Below are positions 12,186 to 23,499 of a stretch of 64,000 bases of DNA, piece after piece. The DNA is taken from assembly GCF_024139115.2 (NCBI RefSeq), contig NC_085140.1, positions 459,885,506 to 459,949,505 of the forward strand, given 5' to 3'. The notes under the pieces are model-generated. The model saw only the letters and a list, made by a program, of their open reading frames with translations, was not told the DNA's origin and made no database searches. Position numbers and translations under genes: made by a program. How positions within the stretch are numbered: position 1 is the first letter of the stretch; the number at the start of each line of letters is the position of its first letter. Source of the DNA: Armigeres subalbatus (lineage: Eukaryota; Arthropoda; Insecta; Diptera; Culicidae).

Positions 12186-13620
12186 TGGGGAGAGAATGGG
12201 TCATCGCTCTCACCGGCAGTCTGGAGGTTGTAGAGCAGAACCGTTTATAAAGGTCTCTTATACATATTTTAGTCTTCTTGCCCTCAGATATATAGGGGTG
12301 GAGGTTCGGTTGTGGGCACCCTTTTGTGTTTGGTCCATAACTTTGGCCCTGGTTGATCTTATGTCGACATTTGCATAGCAATCGAAAGCTAAACTTATAA
12401 CCTTACTACTAGCAAAGAAATTAATATGATTTCATCGATTTTGAAAAAAATATTGACAATTTAGAAAATTTGACATTTTTGGACATTTTCATTTTGTGGT
12501 TCGGTTGTGGGCACCCTTGAAAACTTGGCTAAAAATAAAGAAGCATAAATAAAAACCACCCAGATTTAAAGACAAGGAATAGTTTATATATTCTAAAATC
12601 CAGGAGACACTAAAAAACTCAAGTCAATTCACCTAGCAGTGATGATGCCTCCCTCGGTGCATTAAAGAGGATGTTGAAAAAAAAATCACATTAGCAAGGT
12701 CTAAAATAGCACTTTAGGTGAATGGGTTTCAATTTTTCATTGATTTACGTTTTATTGGTATGGATCTCAGTCAAAAAAATCCTGGTTAATAACCCCAGCG
12801 GCAATAGTGCCTTTCTCGTTCATTGCAAAAAATAATAATATGGCCATAAATGTTGATCCCATAGTCCGATCTGACCAATTTTCAATAGGAAAGCATTCCC
12901 CATCGAATGCAACTTGTTGCAAGCAAATCGGTCAACGCTTTGTTCCAAAAAGTGTGTATAATAACTAGACATGCCAAAAGAACAAAAATATTAAATAAAC
13001 TCATTATTTCGAACAATTATGTCAAAATAATTTTGAAAACTGAATAAAAACGTTATTAAAAAATAAGTTAAGGACAAGTAAAACGATATTGAATGATTTA
13101 TCAATAAAATGAGGGTGCCCATAATTGAACCAATAAAGGTGCCCACAACCGAATTTCGCAGCCTTTTTGGAACGAGAAGAAAAAATTCGCGCTAAAATTT
13201 TGATGGCAATCGACATTGGGCCTCAAAATAGATTAAATTTACTGTGTAAATACGCATTAGAACTCACTTTTGAATTAAATCCTTTAATTTATGACACTTT
13301 GAAAAAGGCCAAAAAAAACTTTCGTGTTGTTTTTCTTGTACGAAAAATTTATTTGTTTCTAGTTCAAAGTAGAGATGCCCATCCGGTTTGATATTGAGCA
13401 CAAAACATCATGCTATTATAGCAAACAAATGACGATTGTCAGAATGACAGCATCTCTTATCTGTCAAAAGATACATAGGGGTGCCCATAACCGAACGGTG
13501 CCCACAACCGAACCTCCTCCCCTACAATATATTCTACAAGCATTCTAATTGGTTGAAACAGTGACTCATTCTCACCCCCATTTGACCCATTGTCACCCCG
13601 ACGACGGTATTCTAATGTTG
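12186..13620. mobile_element. MITE copy 1, split by a 1.2-kb insertion
   Basis: The two halves, 12186-12294 and 13523-13620, together match the uninterrupted stretch 46055-46240 in order. They share GAATG..TCA, CAGTCTGGAGGT, AAAGGTCTCT, TACAAGCAT, CAGTGACYCATTCTCAC and CATTGTCAC. The ends of the 46-kb copy are imperfect inverted repeats of each other (GACAATGGGTC against GACTCATTGTC), consistent with a MITE of about 200 bp. A TA dinucleotide borders the insertion on both sides. Confidence 0.6.
12295..13522. mobile_element. Non-autonomous TA-flanked DNA element, copy 1 (1228 bp)
   Basis: The element opens GGGGTGGAGGTTCGGTTGTG and closes with the reverse complement, ending ACCGAACCTCCTCCCC, so it has inverted termini of about 25 bp. 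TA occurs at 12293-12294 and 13523-13524, fitting a Tc1/mariner-like target. The terminal motif GGTTCGGTTGTGGGCACCC is repeated inside, at 12496-12518 on the left and again near 13110-13155 and 13488-13515 on the right. No transposase is encoded. Positions 12842-12960 match one reverse-oriented monomer of the 167-bp satellite of 32.6-36.4 kb. A second copy lies at 54731-55735. The superfamily is inferred from the TA target only. Confidence 0.85.
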
Positions 13621-13979
13621 CCCCCCGAAAACCTAAACACCAGTAGTAGCAGATTGTAAAGAAATTAAGATTAAAGTTTTCGGTGAAAAGAATTTGTTAT
13701 TTGAATCCAAATGAAAATGTTGATCAAAGCAATCGGTGTCTGAATGCATAGCACCCATCATTCACCCTCATTCTGGTTTACGTTCGAAGCGGATACGTGA
13801 GAACGTTTCACTAGTTCGCATTCCCGTTTTCGTTCGAACCAATTCTAACCATTCGATTTTTCGAACTTCACTCTTTCGAATGTTTGTCGCATTCCCGTTT
13901 TCGTTCGAATGCGTATTTTGATACCTTTTCAATTCGTCACTCTGACCTTGCGAATTGAAATGCGTTTATTGCAAACCAA
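13621..13979. other. No gene; TTCGAA-rich block
   Basis: The motif ATTCCCGTTTTCGTTCGAA occurs twice, near 13820 and 13893. A reverse-strand version (TTCGATCGAAAACGGGAAT) occurs at 16859. Several other TTCGAA and TTCGAR palindromes are interspersed. No coding signal; probably part of a dispersed repeat. Confidence 0.45.
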
Positions 13980-15455
13980 TCAAAATTTCCAAGAAACTGG
14001 AAACTGTGCAAAGGAGTTTCACAGGGAAATGCAGAATAATTTTCGGATTAAACTTAAAATTATTGACCATGGAAATTAGGGAAAAAAAATTATGTGGAAA
14101 TTCAGATCAATTTTTCTCAGAATCTCAGGAATCTCAGAATAATTTCAGAAATTCAGAAGAGTTGTCCGTGGAAATTAAAAAAAAACTTTGAAATTTTAGA
14201 ATAATTTCCCGTGGGAACTCAAAGAAATTTTCCTGAATTCCAAGACTTTCTCATGAAATCTCTGAAGAATTCTGGAAATTCTGATCGTTTTTTCTGGAAT
14301 TTCAAAATTGTCCGGTAGAGATTCAACAGAATTTCTCGTGGAATATCAGATTTTTTTACTGGAATCGCAGAATAATTTCCTGTGAAAATACAGAAGAGTT
14401 TGCCGTGGAAATTCAGTCAGACATCCCGTGTAAACTCGGGAACATTTTCCGAGCGAATTCTGAAGAATTTTCCCATGGAGAAGGAGAATTTTGCGTGGAA
14501 TTCCAGAATTCCTATCCGTGGAAGTTTGAATAAAATTTCCTGTGGGGGATTCAGAAAAAAAACCGTGGAAATTAAGAAGAAAAGGAAGTAGAAGTGCAGA
14601 AGTTAACCGAGGAGATTCAGAAGAATTTTCCGTAGATATTTGATAGAATTTTCTTTGGAATTTCAAAAAAAAAACGCGTTGAAATTTAGGAGATTTTTTC
14701 CTATAGAATATCAAATACATGTCCTGAGGGAATGCAGTAGAGTTTGCAAATTTAGACGTATTTCCTGTTTAGAAAATTTTCCGTGGCATCACGATATAAA
14801 GCAAAAAAAGCGTGGAATTTCTGTAGAGTTTTCCCTGGAAATACAAAAAACTTTTCTTTAAAATAGAAAAAACTTTTCCAATTGGAAGTTTGAAGGTATT
14901 CCTGGCAGAACTTTCAAAGGAATTCCTGGAGAAACTTGCGAAGAAATTCCTGGAGGATCTTTCGAAGGAATTCCTGGAGAAACTTCCGAAGTAATTCCTG
15001 ACCGAACTTCTTTAGGAACAGCCAGAGACTTGCCTGAAGAAATTCCTGAAAGAACTCTATAAGGAATTGCTGACGAAACTTCTGAAGGAACTGCCGGAGG
15101 AATGCCTGGAGAAACTGTCAGAGAAATTCCTGGAGGAACTGCCGGAGGAATTCCTGGAGAACTTCCGAAGAAATTCCTGAAGGAATTGTCGGAAGAAGTC
15201 CTGGAAGATCTTCAGAAAGTATTCCTGGAGGATCTTCTGGAGAAATTCCTGGAAAAATTGCTCGCGAAATTCCTGAATGAACTCCCGGAGGAATACCTGA
15301 AGGAACTCCTGGAGGAATTCCTGGAAAAACTCTCGGAAGAATTACTGGAGTAACTTGAGGAGGAATTTCTGGAGAAACTTCCGAAGAAATACCAGGAAGA
15401 ACTGGAGGAGGAATTCCTGGAGGAACTGCCGGAGGAATACCTTGAGGAACTATAT
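13980..15455. repeat. GGAATTCCTGGAG minisatellite, 24-bp period, diverged to regular
   Basis: From 13980 to 14880 the array is heavily diverged (TTTCCGTGGAAATTCAGAA-like units about 24 bp apart). From 14885 to 15455 it is regular, with units of the form GAATTCCTGGAGGAACTTCC, then GAAG, and variants. Because the unit is 24 bp, a multiple of three, several frames stay open on both strands (for example 15102-15353 and 15118-15633), giving Glu/Leu-rich or Pro/Gly/Ser-rich pseudo-peptides. These are not genes. The array orientation matches 38277-38605. Confidence 0.85.
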
Positions 15456-15487
15456 GGGTGCGGTACGGTACACACCGCGAAAACCAG

Positions 15488-15759
15488 GGGTCTCCAGTAG
15501 CCTTTCGAGCAAAGGCGTAGAATTGCCAATCCGAAGATGGCGAGTTCGATACTCGGTCCGGTCTAGGATGTTTTCTGGTGGGAAACAGTCTTGTTTGATT
15601 GGGTATAATGTATCCATTGTACTTGCCACACAAGATACATACTCATGCAATGGCGGGCATAGAAAAGCTTTCAATTAATAACTGAGGAAATGCTAATGGA
15701 TACTAATGAAAAGCAGGCCAAGTTCCAGTTGGAATGTAAAGCCATCGAATAAGAAGAAG
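15488..15759 (+). mobile_element. tRNA-derived SINE with AAG-triplet tail and 14-bp target duplication
   Basis: The element starts GGGTCTCCAGTAGCC, has a B-box-like GGCGAGTTCGATACTC, and ends in (AAG)3. The 14-bp flanks 15474-15487 and 15760-15773 (ACCGCGAAAACCAG and ACCGCTAAAACCAG) differ at one base, which is good evidence for a target-site duplication. An AAG-triplet tail is also a feature of the Feilai SINE at 48070, but the body sequence here is different. The open frames across it are not genes. It lies directly beside an older relative at 15774-16065. Confidence 0.8.
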
Positions 15760-15773
15760 ACCGCTAAAACCAG

Positions 15774-16065
15774 ACGAGTGTAGTTAACCGGGCACGTAGC
15801 GGGCACAGTTTGGGGTCTCAAGTTGCTTTGTGACCAAAGATATAGGATTGCCAAATCACAAATAGCATGCCCCATTCTCGGTGCCGTTTGGGTTGTTTTC
15901 ACTTGAAGGACATTCTCGATTCTGTGTTTTAATTAGCATGACCGACGAGATACACACTCAATCAATGGAGGTCACAGAAAAGCTTTCGTTAAATTACTAT
16001 GGGAATGCCAATGCAACGCCAGAAACGGAAAAGCAAATCAAGTTCCAGCTGGGATATAGAGCTAT
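15774..16065 (+). mobile_element. Older, diverged copy of the adjacent SINE
   Basis: From GGGGTCTCAAGTTGC onward this stretch aligns along its length with 15488-15759. Shared landmarks are ATTGCCAA, a TACTCGGT/TTCTCGGT block, GATACAYACTCA, CAATGG, AGAAAAGCTTTC, AAGTTCCAG and a final GCYAT. It lacks a clean triplet tail and has many substitutions, so it is older. Its box B is degraded. Confidence 0.65.
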
Positions 16066-16433
16066 TTAAAAATAAAAAGTATTCATTTTATTTTCGTATA
16101 TGAGTATAACGTATAACAGTAACATTGAAAATAATTAACTCACGGCCTTTGAGAAAAACTCAAATAGAATTCTTATGCATCAACCCGAAAACTGTCGTCC
16201 CGATGTTAGTTTGGTTTTTTTTTCCTGGTGCTCCACCAATTTGTCATCCAGATCCGAATCACCATTCATCCGCATGCATGCACTCTCCTGTCATCCCGCA
16301 ATCCTTAAACATTCCTTCCAGCAGTTTCCGGTGATTCTACTGTCCAATTTCGAACTCCTTCAAAATCTCGTACATAATTTCCACCCACTCTGAATTCAGC
16401 AGAATCGTCACGCAGCATCTCAGACGTATGGAA
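16066..16433. other. No gene recognised
   Basis: Non-coding. The overlapping frames at 16125-16393 have no domain or initiation context that I recognise. Confidence 0.35.
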
Positions 16434-16727
16434 CTAGCTCTTTGCCATGGTGGGATTATCTCTCCGGTAGACCTTTGCGGTGTAATACCGCTGGATGTTG
16501 AGCACAATTATCATGACGATGAAGCTGGGAATGATGCCGCCAGACCGTATTACAACGTAGAACCTCGTCACTTGATAAGTTTGCTTCCCTCGCCGTGCTT
16601 TCCAGTCAGCATCTCCTGCACTTCGGAACACCATCGGACGTTTAGCGGGATGTCCAGTTGGAGGGTCAGCGCTGCCGGGCCGTAGTTGCGGGTAACTTTC
16701 CGACGGTTTCAGCAATACTTTTCTCAC
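16434..16727 (-). CDS. Unrecognised 97-codon open frame with a possible membrane segment
   Basis: The frame is GC-richer than its flanks. The predicted peptide has a basic, Pro-rich N-terminal half (RPGSADPPTGHPAKRP) and a hydrophobic stretch, GGIIPSFIVMIIVLNI, followed by QRYYTAKVYRRDNP. That could be one membrane-spanning helix with a basic flank. I do not recognise the family, and no splice sites or promoter elements decide the limits. It may be a small single-helix protein, an old gene fragment, or chance. Confidence 0.22.
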   Translation of the reverse strand: MRKVLLKPSESYPQLRPGSADPPTGHPAKRPMVFRSAGDADWKARRGKQTYQVTRFYVVIRSGGIIPSFIVMIIVLNIQRYYTAKVYRRDNPTMAKS

Positions 16728-17186
16728 TTGCTTGCTTCACTCCGGAGAAATAATGAAAACAACAACAATGTCAAACAACTTTTTGACAGTTTAGAATTGT
16801 TGCGAACGGTCATCGATAGGGCAACACTTTTTCGCATACGAATCGCATACGTAAAGCATTCGATCGAAAACGGGAATACCATTTTCGAACTCATTCGAAT
16901 CGAGACGTTCGTTCGAACGCCCGATACGGACGTAAACAAGAATAAGGGTGATTATCTGAATGTGATCTCGATTGACAGAACGGGATAAACAAAAAAAGAC
17001 ATTTCTGATACGAATTGATGCTACTTTGCCCATGTTTTGTGCCTTGCGACAAAATGACGTTTTTCGTGATCATGTGGAAAACTTATCCGCAGAACAAATA
17101 GTACGTGTTATCAAAGCATTCATCGTCACAATCTATCACGTGTCGACCGATTTTTAAAAATATCAAAGAGGCTTTTTTTCTGGCAA
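16728..17186. other. No gene; TTCGAA-rich block related to 13.8 kb
   Basis: Between 16850 and 16930 the sequence carries TTCGATCGAAAACGGGAAT, TTCGAATCGAGACG and GTTCGTTCGAACG, the reverse-strand counterparts of motifs at 13780-13920. Several small overlapping frames here are unsupported. Confidence 0.4.
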
Positions 17187-17188
17187 TA

Positions 17189-17859
17189 AAGCTATGTCCA
17201 TTTAGGATCCGGAATAATAAAATCACTTGTATCTCGGTAACGGATTGACGTACAAATAAGGTTAATACATCAAAACAAAGGTAATTCACTGTACTTTATG
17301 GAAAAAATATTGATACAAATCAGTTCTTCTTGTTTCTAGTGAAAATTCGCACCTTCTTCTTTATTCCTCTAATCAAAAGTTGCACACCTCCGGAGTCAAC
17401 TTCCTTGGCACATTTGTTCCACATTTTGGTCATCTGAGTCGCGTCCCGAGCTGTTTTCCACTTTTCTTAAGTTTCCGCTTCATTACTGCCCAAAATGTCT
17501 TGATGAGCCGGAGCTGTGGGCAGTTGCGTGGATTTATGTTTTAATCGATGAAATCTTCGTTATTATCGCGGTACCACTGGATGACTTCCCGGCTGTAGTG
17601 GCAAATCGCCAAATCTGGCCAAAAATTCGAGGGAACTTTTTAGGCCTTTGGGTCTACCTTTATGGAAGGTAGACTACGGTTTTTGAGACATTCCTCCTTG
17701 TACAGCTTCGAGTCCATCGTCTTATTCGTCACAAACACTTAGGTCTTTGCTCCACAGCTGCATATCCCTTGTCAAAATCATTTGTTTTTTTTTTGCCGTG
17801 TCACTTTCCGTGCCGCTGCAATACAATAAATGATTGCGGATTCTAAATGGACATAGCTT
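17189..17859 (-). mobile_element. Internally deleted Tc1/mariner-family element (671 bp)
   Basis: The ends AAGCTATGTCCATTTAGGAT and its reverse complement form inverted termini of about 24 bp with one mismatch. They are bordered on both sides by TA (17187-17188 and 17860-17861), the standard Tc1/mariner target. The interior holds the C-terminal part of a transposase on the minus strand (separate entry) but has lost the N-terminal half, so this is a deletion derivative. Confidence 0.85.
17340..17640 (-). pseudogene. Tc1/mariner-type transposase C-terminal fragment
   Basis: Minus-strand translation gives FWPDLAICHYSREVIQWY followed by NPRNCPQLRLIKTFWAVMKR. This matches the part of mosquito Tc1/mariner-type transposases around the second catalytic Asp (PDLA.CHYS) and the third acidic residue (NPPNCPELRPIEKYW in typical members). 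The third acidic position appears to be Lys (LIKTFW), and at least one stop interrupts the frame. It is inactive. Confidence 0.8.
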
Positions 17860-17861
17860 TA

Positions 17862-19494
17862 TGTTTTTCTTAAACGACTATCTGGCGCTCATTTTCTGTT
17901 GCGATTAAAAATAAGCGAACGTGTAGATTTATTTATGAGTGGTACAGTATCACTAGAGACACATGTTCTTGCTGGACATACTTATGAGTATACAGCCCAC
18001 GATAATTCAGATATTCGACGGATGTCTTGAGCATTCGCTCGGCCCTGACAACCATTGCAGTCTCCCGGAAGCCAGGGCCCCGTCAGCGTAAACGGTGCAT
18101 CTCTACCGGAACTGACATACAACACCGACGCCCGTTTCTGTTTATCTTAAAAACCACACCTCGCGTTCCACATTGGGTTTCTTTCCCGCGCTAGAACCTA
18201 CACGGAAGAAAAAAAGTACCCAAAATTGAGTATTTTTAAACTTACTTTTGAGTTATTTTTTCTCTTCTCTTTCATCCACTCTTTCTTTTGTTGTCAAAAA
18301 CAAAGGAGCCAAACAATCCAACGACGCCAGTTCAATACGGGAAGCCAATTTTGAGTTTTATTACCTGAGGTCGAAATTGAGTGAATTAAACTTACATTTG
18401 GGTAAATAAATTTTCCACATTTTGATGATACATCTAACATTTCGGCGAGGCAAAACGCCCTAGTGTCCATACCAGAATGCTGATGTGCCGACGCGTGGTA
18501 CGTTTTTCCCTAAGAACTGCCGGCTAAAAGGCATTTTGCCTCATGAGTTTTCCGGCAACGAAATATCACCACTTTTTTTAAATGTGAATGTTATCAATAT
18601 GATTAAGATTTTTTCTAATTTCAATATGGCATCAGCTAGCTATATTGTTTAACTGTTGCGTGAGGTAGAAACACCCATGCAAATCGTTATAGCTAAGGCA
18701 TAAAAGCAGTCTATACTTAGCTAGGGTATACTGCTCCTCCTTCTCCTAACTGCTCATTTTAACAGCCAAAAAAGTAATATGACGGTCAAATAAATTTATT
18801 TACTCCTAAAATTTCTAACGCTATTTCAAATAAAGATTTTTTGTATGGTTTTGCGAAAATTTTTACGAAACCTTGTAGGTTACGTTTTGAGTAAAATTTA
18901 CGTTTTGAGTAAAAATTATAGTGATGTGGCATCTATCCCTTACAATCGGTATAGATGCCACAAAACATAAGGTTGATATGCCGCACATACCTAATCCAGA
19001 CGTTCTAGGATATTTGTTCCTTTCTCAATAACTTGCTCCAAAATCATTGATATTCTCTGTCGTTTTTTATTGTCATCATGCGCGCTTACTACTAAAACCA
19101 TCAGAATAATGAAAAACAAATCAATTTGTGTCCCATTTCTTATTTTTCAGTTGTTTTTAATCTGAGTACATGTTATGAATTGCAAGATCAGATAACCACG
19201 AAGGAAAAGCAGGCATTGTAGAGCATTGCAATGAAGAATATGAGGCCATTCTAGAATGTCAAATAAGTTGAAAGATCGTCGTGGATTTGAAGAACGCAAT
19301 ATGCGCAGTTTTTGACGATTTGGGTTTTTGATTGTGGGAGAAAAACAAAAAAATAAAAGCCTACTAATGACTAATACCTGTGTATTGTAATACAGTAGAA
19401 ATAACAAATTGTTCACACGAAGAAAATTCAAATATAAATTTTAATGCTTTTCTGAAAAATTACGTTCAACGTCAAAAACAAATTATAAGCCGTT
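17862..19494. other. No gene recognised
   Basis: Mostly AT-rich non-coding sequence with a moderately GC-rich patch at 18030-18180. A short direct duplication (TTACGTTTTGAGTAAAA) occurs near 18880-18915. The frame at 19147-19431 has no recognisable motif. Confidence 0.35.
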
Positions 19495-19544
19495 CAATCA
19501 AAGTTAATTGCCTATTTCCGGGGATTAAACCACCCGACTTGGAC
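19495..19544 (+). repeat. 50-bp repeat block, inverted copy at 26093-26140
   Basis: This block, from TCAATCAAAGTTAATTGCC to CCACCCGACTTGGAC, is almost the exact reverse complement of 26093-26140. A trace (GGCAATTAACTTTAATTGAA) recurs at 31350. It is probably a conserved end of a dispersed element. Confidence 0.65.
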
Positions 19545-20201
19545 ATTAATCATCATCATCATCAGCCCTGTTTGTCTGTCCGGTGACTAGCCAACCAGAC
19601 GCAGCACGCAGGGAAATTCTCACAAAAAAATAAAATATTTGACACTCGAACCCCCCACGACCCTCAGAACGACGAAAGGAAAGTGGTTACCTTCAATACA
19701 TTTTTCAATCAATATGTTCCACATAATGTACATATTCACATATGAGTTTTCACAAATTATAATCTCATTTCTCCAATATGTCCCACGTGCGTCATCTCCC
19801 CCTGGTGTGGCGTCTCACCCGGATTTGACTTTTTTATTAAAATATAAATAGTACAGTCCGATTTTATTTGTTCTGCATATGACTTCTATACAATGTAGTA
19901 GGTTCCCTAAACTGTCAAAAACGATAAGGAGAGTTTCAATTTAATGTATTGTTTTGGAGAAATGTCTATTTTCAAAAAGGTGTGGCATCTCACCCGGATT
20001 TACCCTATGTGCTACGCTATTGAGCAATATTTCTGGAAAATAATCCGTAAAGGTGTTGTATGATACCCATTTAGTAATCAACTCCACTCTCTAAATAGAT
20101 TCAGATAAGACCAATAAGCCGGACAAATTTCGATTTGGTAAAAATAGATTTCGCCACACCAATTCCCATTCAAATTCCCCGGCATAAAAACCCGATTACC
20201 G
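19545..20201. other. No gene; two direct copies of a GTGTGGCRTCTCACCCGGAT motif
   Basis: GGTGTGGCGTCTCACCCGGA at about 19804 and GGTGTGGCATCTCACCCGGA at about 19979 lie about 175 bp apart in the same orientation. A weaker relative (GATGTGGCATCTATCCC) is at 18923. A (CAT)n run is at 19548. No coding signal. Confidence 0.4.
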
Positions 20202-20558
20202 TCACTGAGCGTTGGCATTACAAGCGTCAGCTAGAAGAAGAATGTTTTCGAAATCTTGATAAGAGACCGATGTCGTCGTCTTCGTACGATAAGATCCAGT
20301 CGTGGTATCAATGAATAATAAATTAGAACCATAACTCACAGACCGTACTGCGTACTGAATAACTAGGCGCATAATTTGTAACCATGTCACAGTTGTTTGC
20401 CTTTCGAATAAACATGCCTTCGGAAAACCGCACGTCTCGTTATCAGTTTGAAAAGTGTTTCGGTTTAGATTTCCACCTGACGATTGAGTGACAACAATTA
20501 GGACGCCGGCGGCGGCTAATTGACCCGGCCGCGACATCTCTTGACGTTGATTTGACAC
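20202..20558 (-). CDS. Unrecognised 118-codon open frame
   Basis: An uninterrupted minus-strand frame starting MSNQRQEMSRPGQLAAAGV. Its N-terminal part is moderately hydrophobic (QLAAAGVLIVV) and could loosely resemble a signal sequence. The rest has no motif I know. It may be a chance frame in otherwise quiet sequence. Confidence 0.15.
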   Translation of the reverse strand: MSNQRQEMSRPGQLAAAGVLIVVTQSSGGNLNRNTFQTDNETCGFPKACLFERQTTVTWLQIMRLVIQYAVRSVSYGSNLLFIDTTTGSYRTKTTTSVSYQDFENILLLADACNANAQ

Positions 20559-22139
20559 CGTGCTATTATTCCCATCGAATCCCCAGATTCAAATTGAATT
20601 GTGTTTTCCCCACATCGAAATCGAGCCAGTCACATCCGTTTGGTCGGTGACCACCTCACCTGAATGAAGTCACGCAATCGTTATGATAATCATCTACCTA
20701 CTTGCTTTAAAAAAATGCCAATGGAAATCAAATGTATTCGAGCGAAGGCAACGTGAAGGTGAGGTGGTCTATTGGCGTTTTGTTTTTAATTGCACCTGAC
20801 TAATCGATTTTTGTACCATGTCATTTGCACGTCAAGTTGCGTCGTTTCTTCTTGTACGGGGTATTCTGAATATGAGCATGAGCGTTCGCTGATAACGTTT
20901 TGAAGTGTTTGCCGGGTGAGGGGAAAGCGGAGCACAAAACAGCAAATCGATTGACACAAGACCCTCCTGTGCACCTTGGAAGAGGCAACATCTAATCAGC
21001 CACGTTTCAATAGTGGCTTAAACCTAATTTACAGCGAGAAAGGTGTGATCTCATTTGTATGTTGATTATATTCAAATGGAAGCTCGATTTCGTTAGCACT
21101 CGTGCAATGGATTCCCGGAAATCGGGCTTATCAGCACGGTAAACTTTAAAAGCATATGACCATACCCGACGAACCTAATTGTCACGATGACGTAAGTCGA
21201 TTTTGATGTGTATTTCGGAAGAAACTTTCCAGAACCGACGTACCGTGGGAAAGAGTATCAACCCATTGGATACGTTTGATTAGCACCCGGTTGAAATTGT
21301 TAGACAATTTTGCATAAAGAATTCATAATTGACCAATCATTCTTCAGCCGGCGTAAACCGCGAGCAACTCCCAAGATACGATAATTACAAAATTGGACGA
21401 AAATGTTACCCTAAAAATGAAATCACCGACACCGACCGGAACTCGGGAACTTGGACGTTTTATGAATGAAACGTTTCTTCCCGCCTTGCTTCCCACCGAA
21501 TTGTTGCTAATCGCGCGTCCCAAATTTGATTAGTGCTGCACATGTTCGATTTCGGCTCGAACCGATGATGATTCACGGCTGTGAGTGAAATAAGGAGCGC
21601 TTTTGAAAGTTCATTATTGGTGCATGTGTTGTTCTGTCCTTGAGAAAAAAAATTCTGCCTAAGATGCCAATGTGTATTCCAATGTAGTCTGCGATGTTTG
21701 GCGGAATACGCTTTTAGTGCAAACGGCATCAAGAACCTAACGTTTATCAAAAGTATTATGGATGTACGGACAATTTCATTTATTTTGACATTTCGAATGA
21801 TAACTTGAAGGCAAGCGCCGTTGAATTCAAAACAACAGTCCAAAACCAGGGACAGAAAAAGTCACTTACTCATCAAGTCAACAGTCCTTTCCCTCATTTG
21901 GCTGAGCGAATTGGATAGGACTGCATGTGTGTGTATGAACAGCAGCTAACGCCGACTCTCGGCATCATCATTGTTGCGTGCGGTGTCAAAATTGGACTTT
22001 AGCTTGGCACATTGATACTCAATTTGAAATCTCAAAATATCAATATCATGTTTCAAGCTTTGATACCCGTTTCAAATTTGTCACGCCGCTGATCTATAAT
22101 TTTCCACGCCAATTCAAATTCTCAGTGGAAACTCCAAAG
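20559..22139. other. No gene recognised; apparently low-copy sequence
   Basis: Base composition is closer to balanced than in the repeat-rich parts and I see no transposon termini. The frames at 20786-20974 and 21460-21843 lack recognisable domains. Confidence 0.4.
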
Positions 22140-23290
22140 ATTCAGTGCAATTTCCATATAATTTCCTGATAGATCTCTACAACATCACGTTGAAACTCCA
22201 GAGAATGTTTTGTGAAGATACCAATTATTTCCATGAACAATCCAAGGGCAAAATCTTGTTGAAATTTTGAAAAGCTCTCCTTAAAACTAAACGTGAAAAT
22301 TATGAAGGAGTTCCTGTTAAATTCAAACAAATTTAATTGAAATTGAATTTTTGAACAGAAAGAGTCGTTCGCTAAGAAAGCCACAAGGCTGAAAGTTGTT
22401 GAAATAGTCGAATATGTCGTTTAACTGAAAAGATTATTTGGTAGAAGCCTTCCTGAGCAAACTGGATAATTTTTTTAATGTTGTGAAATCATCTATTATG
22501 TTTTTTTTAACGTTTTAACGGTAAAAATAACAAAACGTAATAGCAGAAATATCTTACTGTGACATTCAATCATTAACTATTCCTGCTGTCGATGAGAGAG
22601 CAAATCGAAAAACTAATTTTGATATTGGTTTCCGATAACAAAATAAAACACAGTTTGATGTCATATCATTCAATTTAGTAATCTACAGCAAAATGAGATC
22701 AAAATATGTTATCAATCATAATGCTTTACACATATTTGAAAACGAATTATGACTCAATTTGATGTCAAAATCAAAATATGTTTTCTATATGATCTCATTA
22801 TGTTTCAGACTTCAAGTTAGGATATCTAGCCTAAAGTTATTTGGCCGAGAATGTCATTTGGTCGAACAGCTCCTTTGGCTAAAAAAATCGCGAATATGTC
22901 CTTCGGCCGAAATAGTCGTTTGGTCGAAAAGGACTTTCGGTCGAAAGTGTCGTTCGGCTGAATTGGTCATTTTGGATATTTTCAAGACAATAACGGGAGA
23001 ATCTTTTGATTTTCGCCTCAAAATTTTAAGTTTTCCAGATTATCCAGAATAGTTATTCGAAAATTATTTTCAGATTTTCCACGGAAACTACTTTCAAGTA
23101 TCGAGAACTCTTGGAATTACCAAGAGGAGCTTCTTGGATTTAGCAAGGAAAGATGTTTTGCAGGATTCACATGAGAATCTCTTCAGATTTTTCGTTTGAG
23201 AAGGTAAAAAATTTCTATATAGGAAATTGTTCGGAATATCCACGGAATATCCTATTGAGTTTCTGTTGAGTAATCTTTTCACACAGTTAA
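22140..23290. repeat. Alternating decayed minisatellites (AATTCC-type and GGCCGAA-type)
   Basis: 22140-22330 and 23050-23285 carry degenerate AATTCC/GGAATT motifs at about 12-bp spacing. 22830-22980 carries units of the form TTTGGCCGAAAATGTCRTTYGG, about 21 bp long. Between them (22340-22830) is AT-rich sequence without clear structure. The frame at 22759-23052 is a product of the repeats. Confidence 0.6.
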
Positions 23291-23499
23291 TTGTGACTGG
23301 TAAAAGAAATGCTTTACGTTGACTTCCCAGTCTAGATTATATATAAGACGGTTAGTTTATTTATCCTTTATTTCAGTGATTTTTCAGCAGGGAGAAGTTC
23401 ATCACCGAAACGGTTAGTTTGGCATAGCCAACTTTAAAACATCGAAAAAATGTCGGAATTTTTAGGTTTTTTTTTATTTCTTCAGAAAATTTTCTATTT

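Noticed and set aside
15102..15678. Frames encoding Glu/Leu-rich or Pro/Gly-rich collagen-like repeats on both strands
   Set aside because: Products of the GGAATTCCTGGAG array and the adjoining SINE; the same pseudo-peptides arise at 38.1-38.6 kb.
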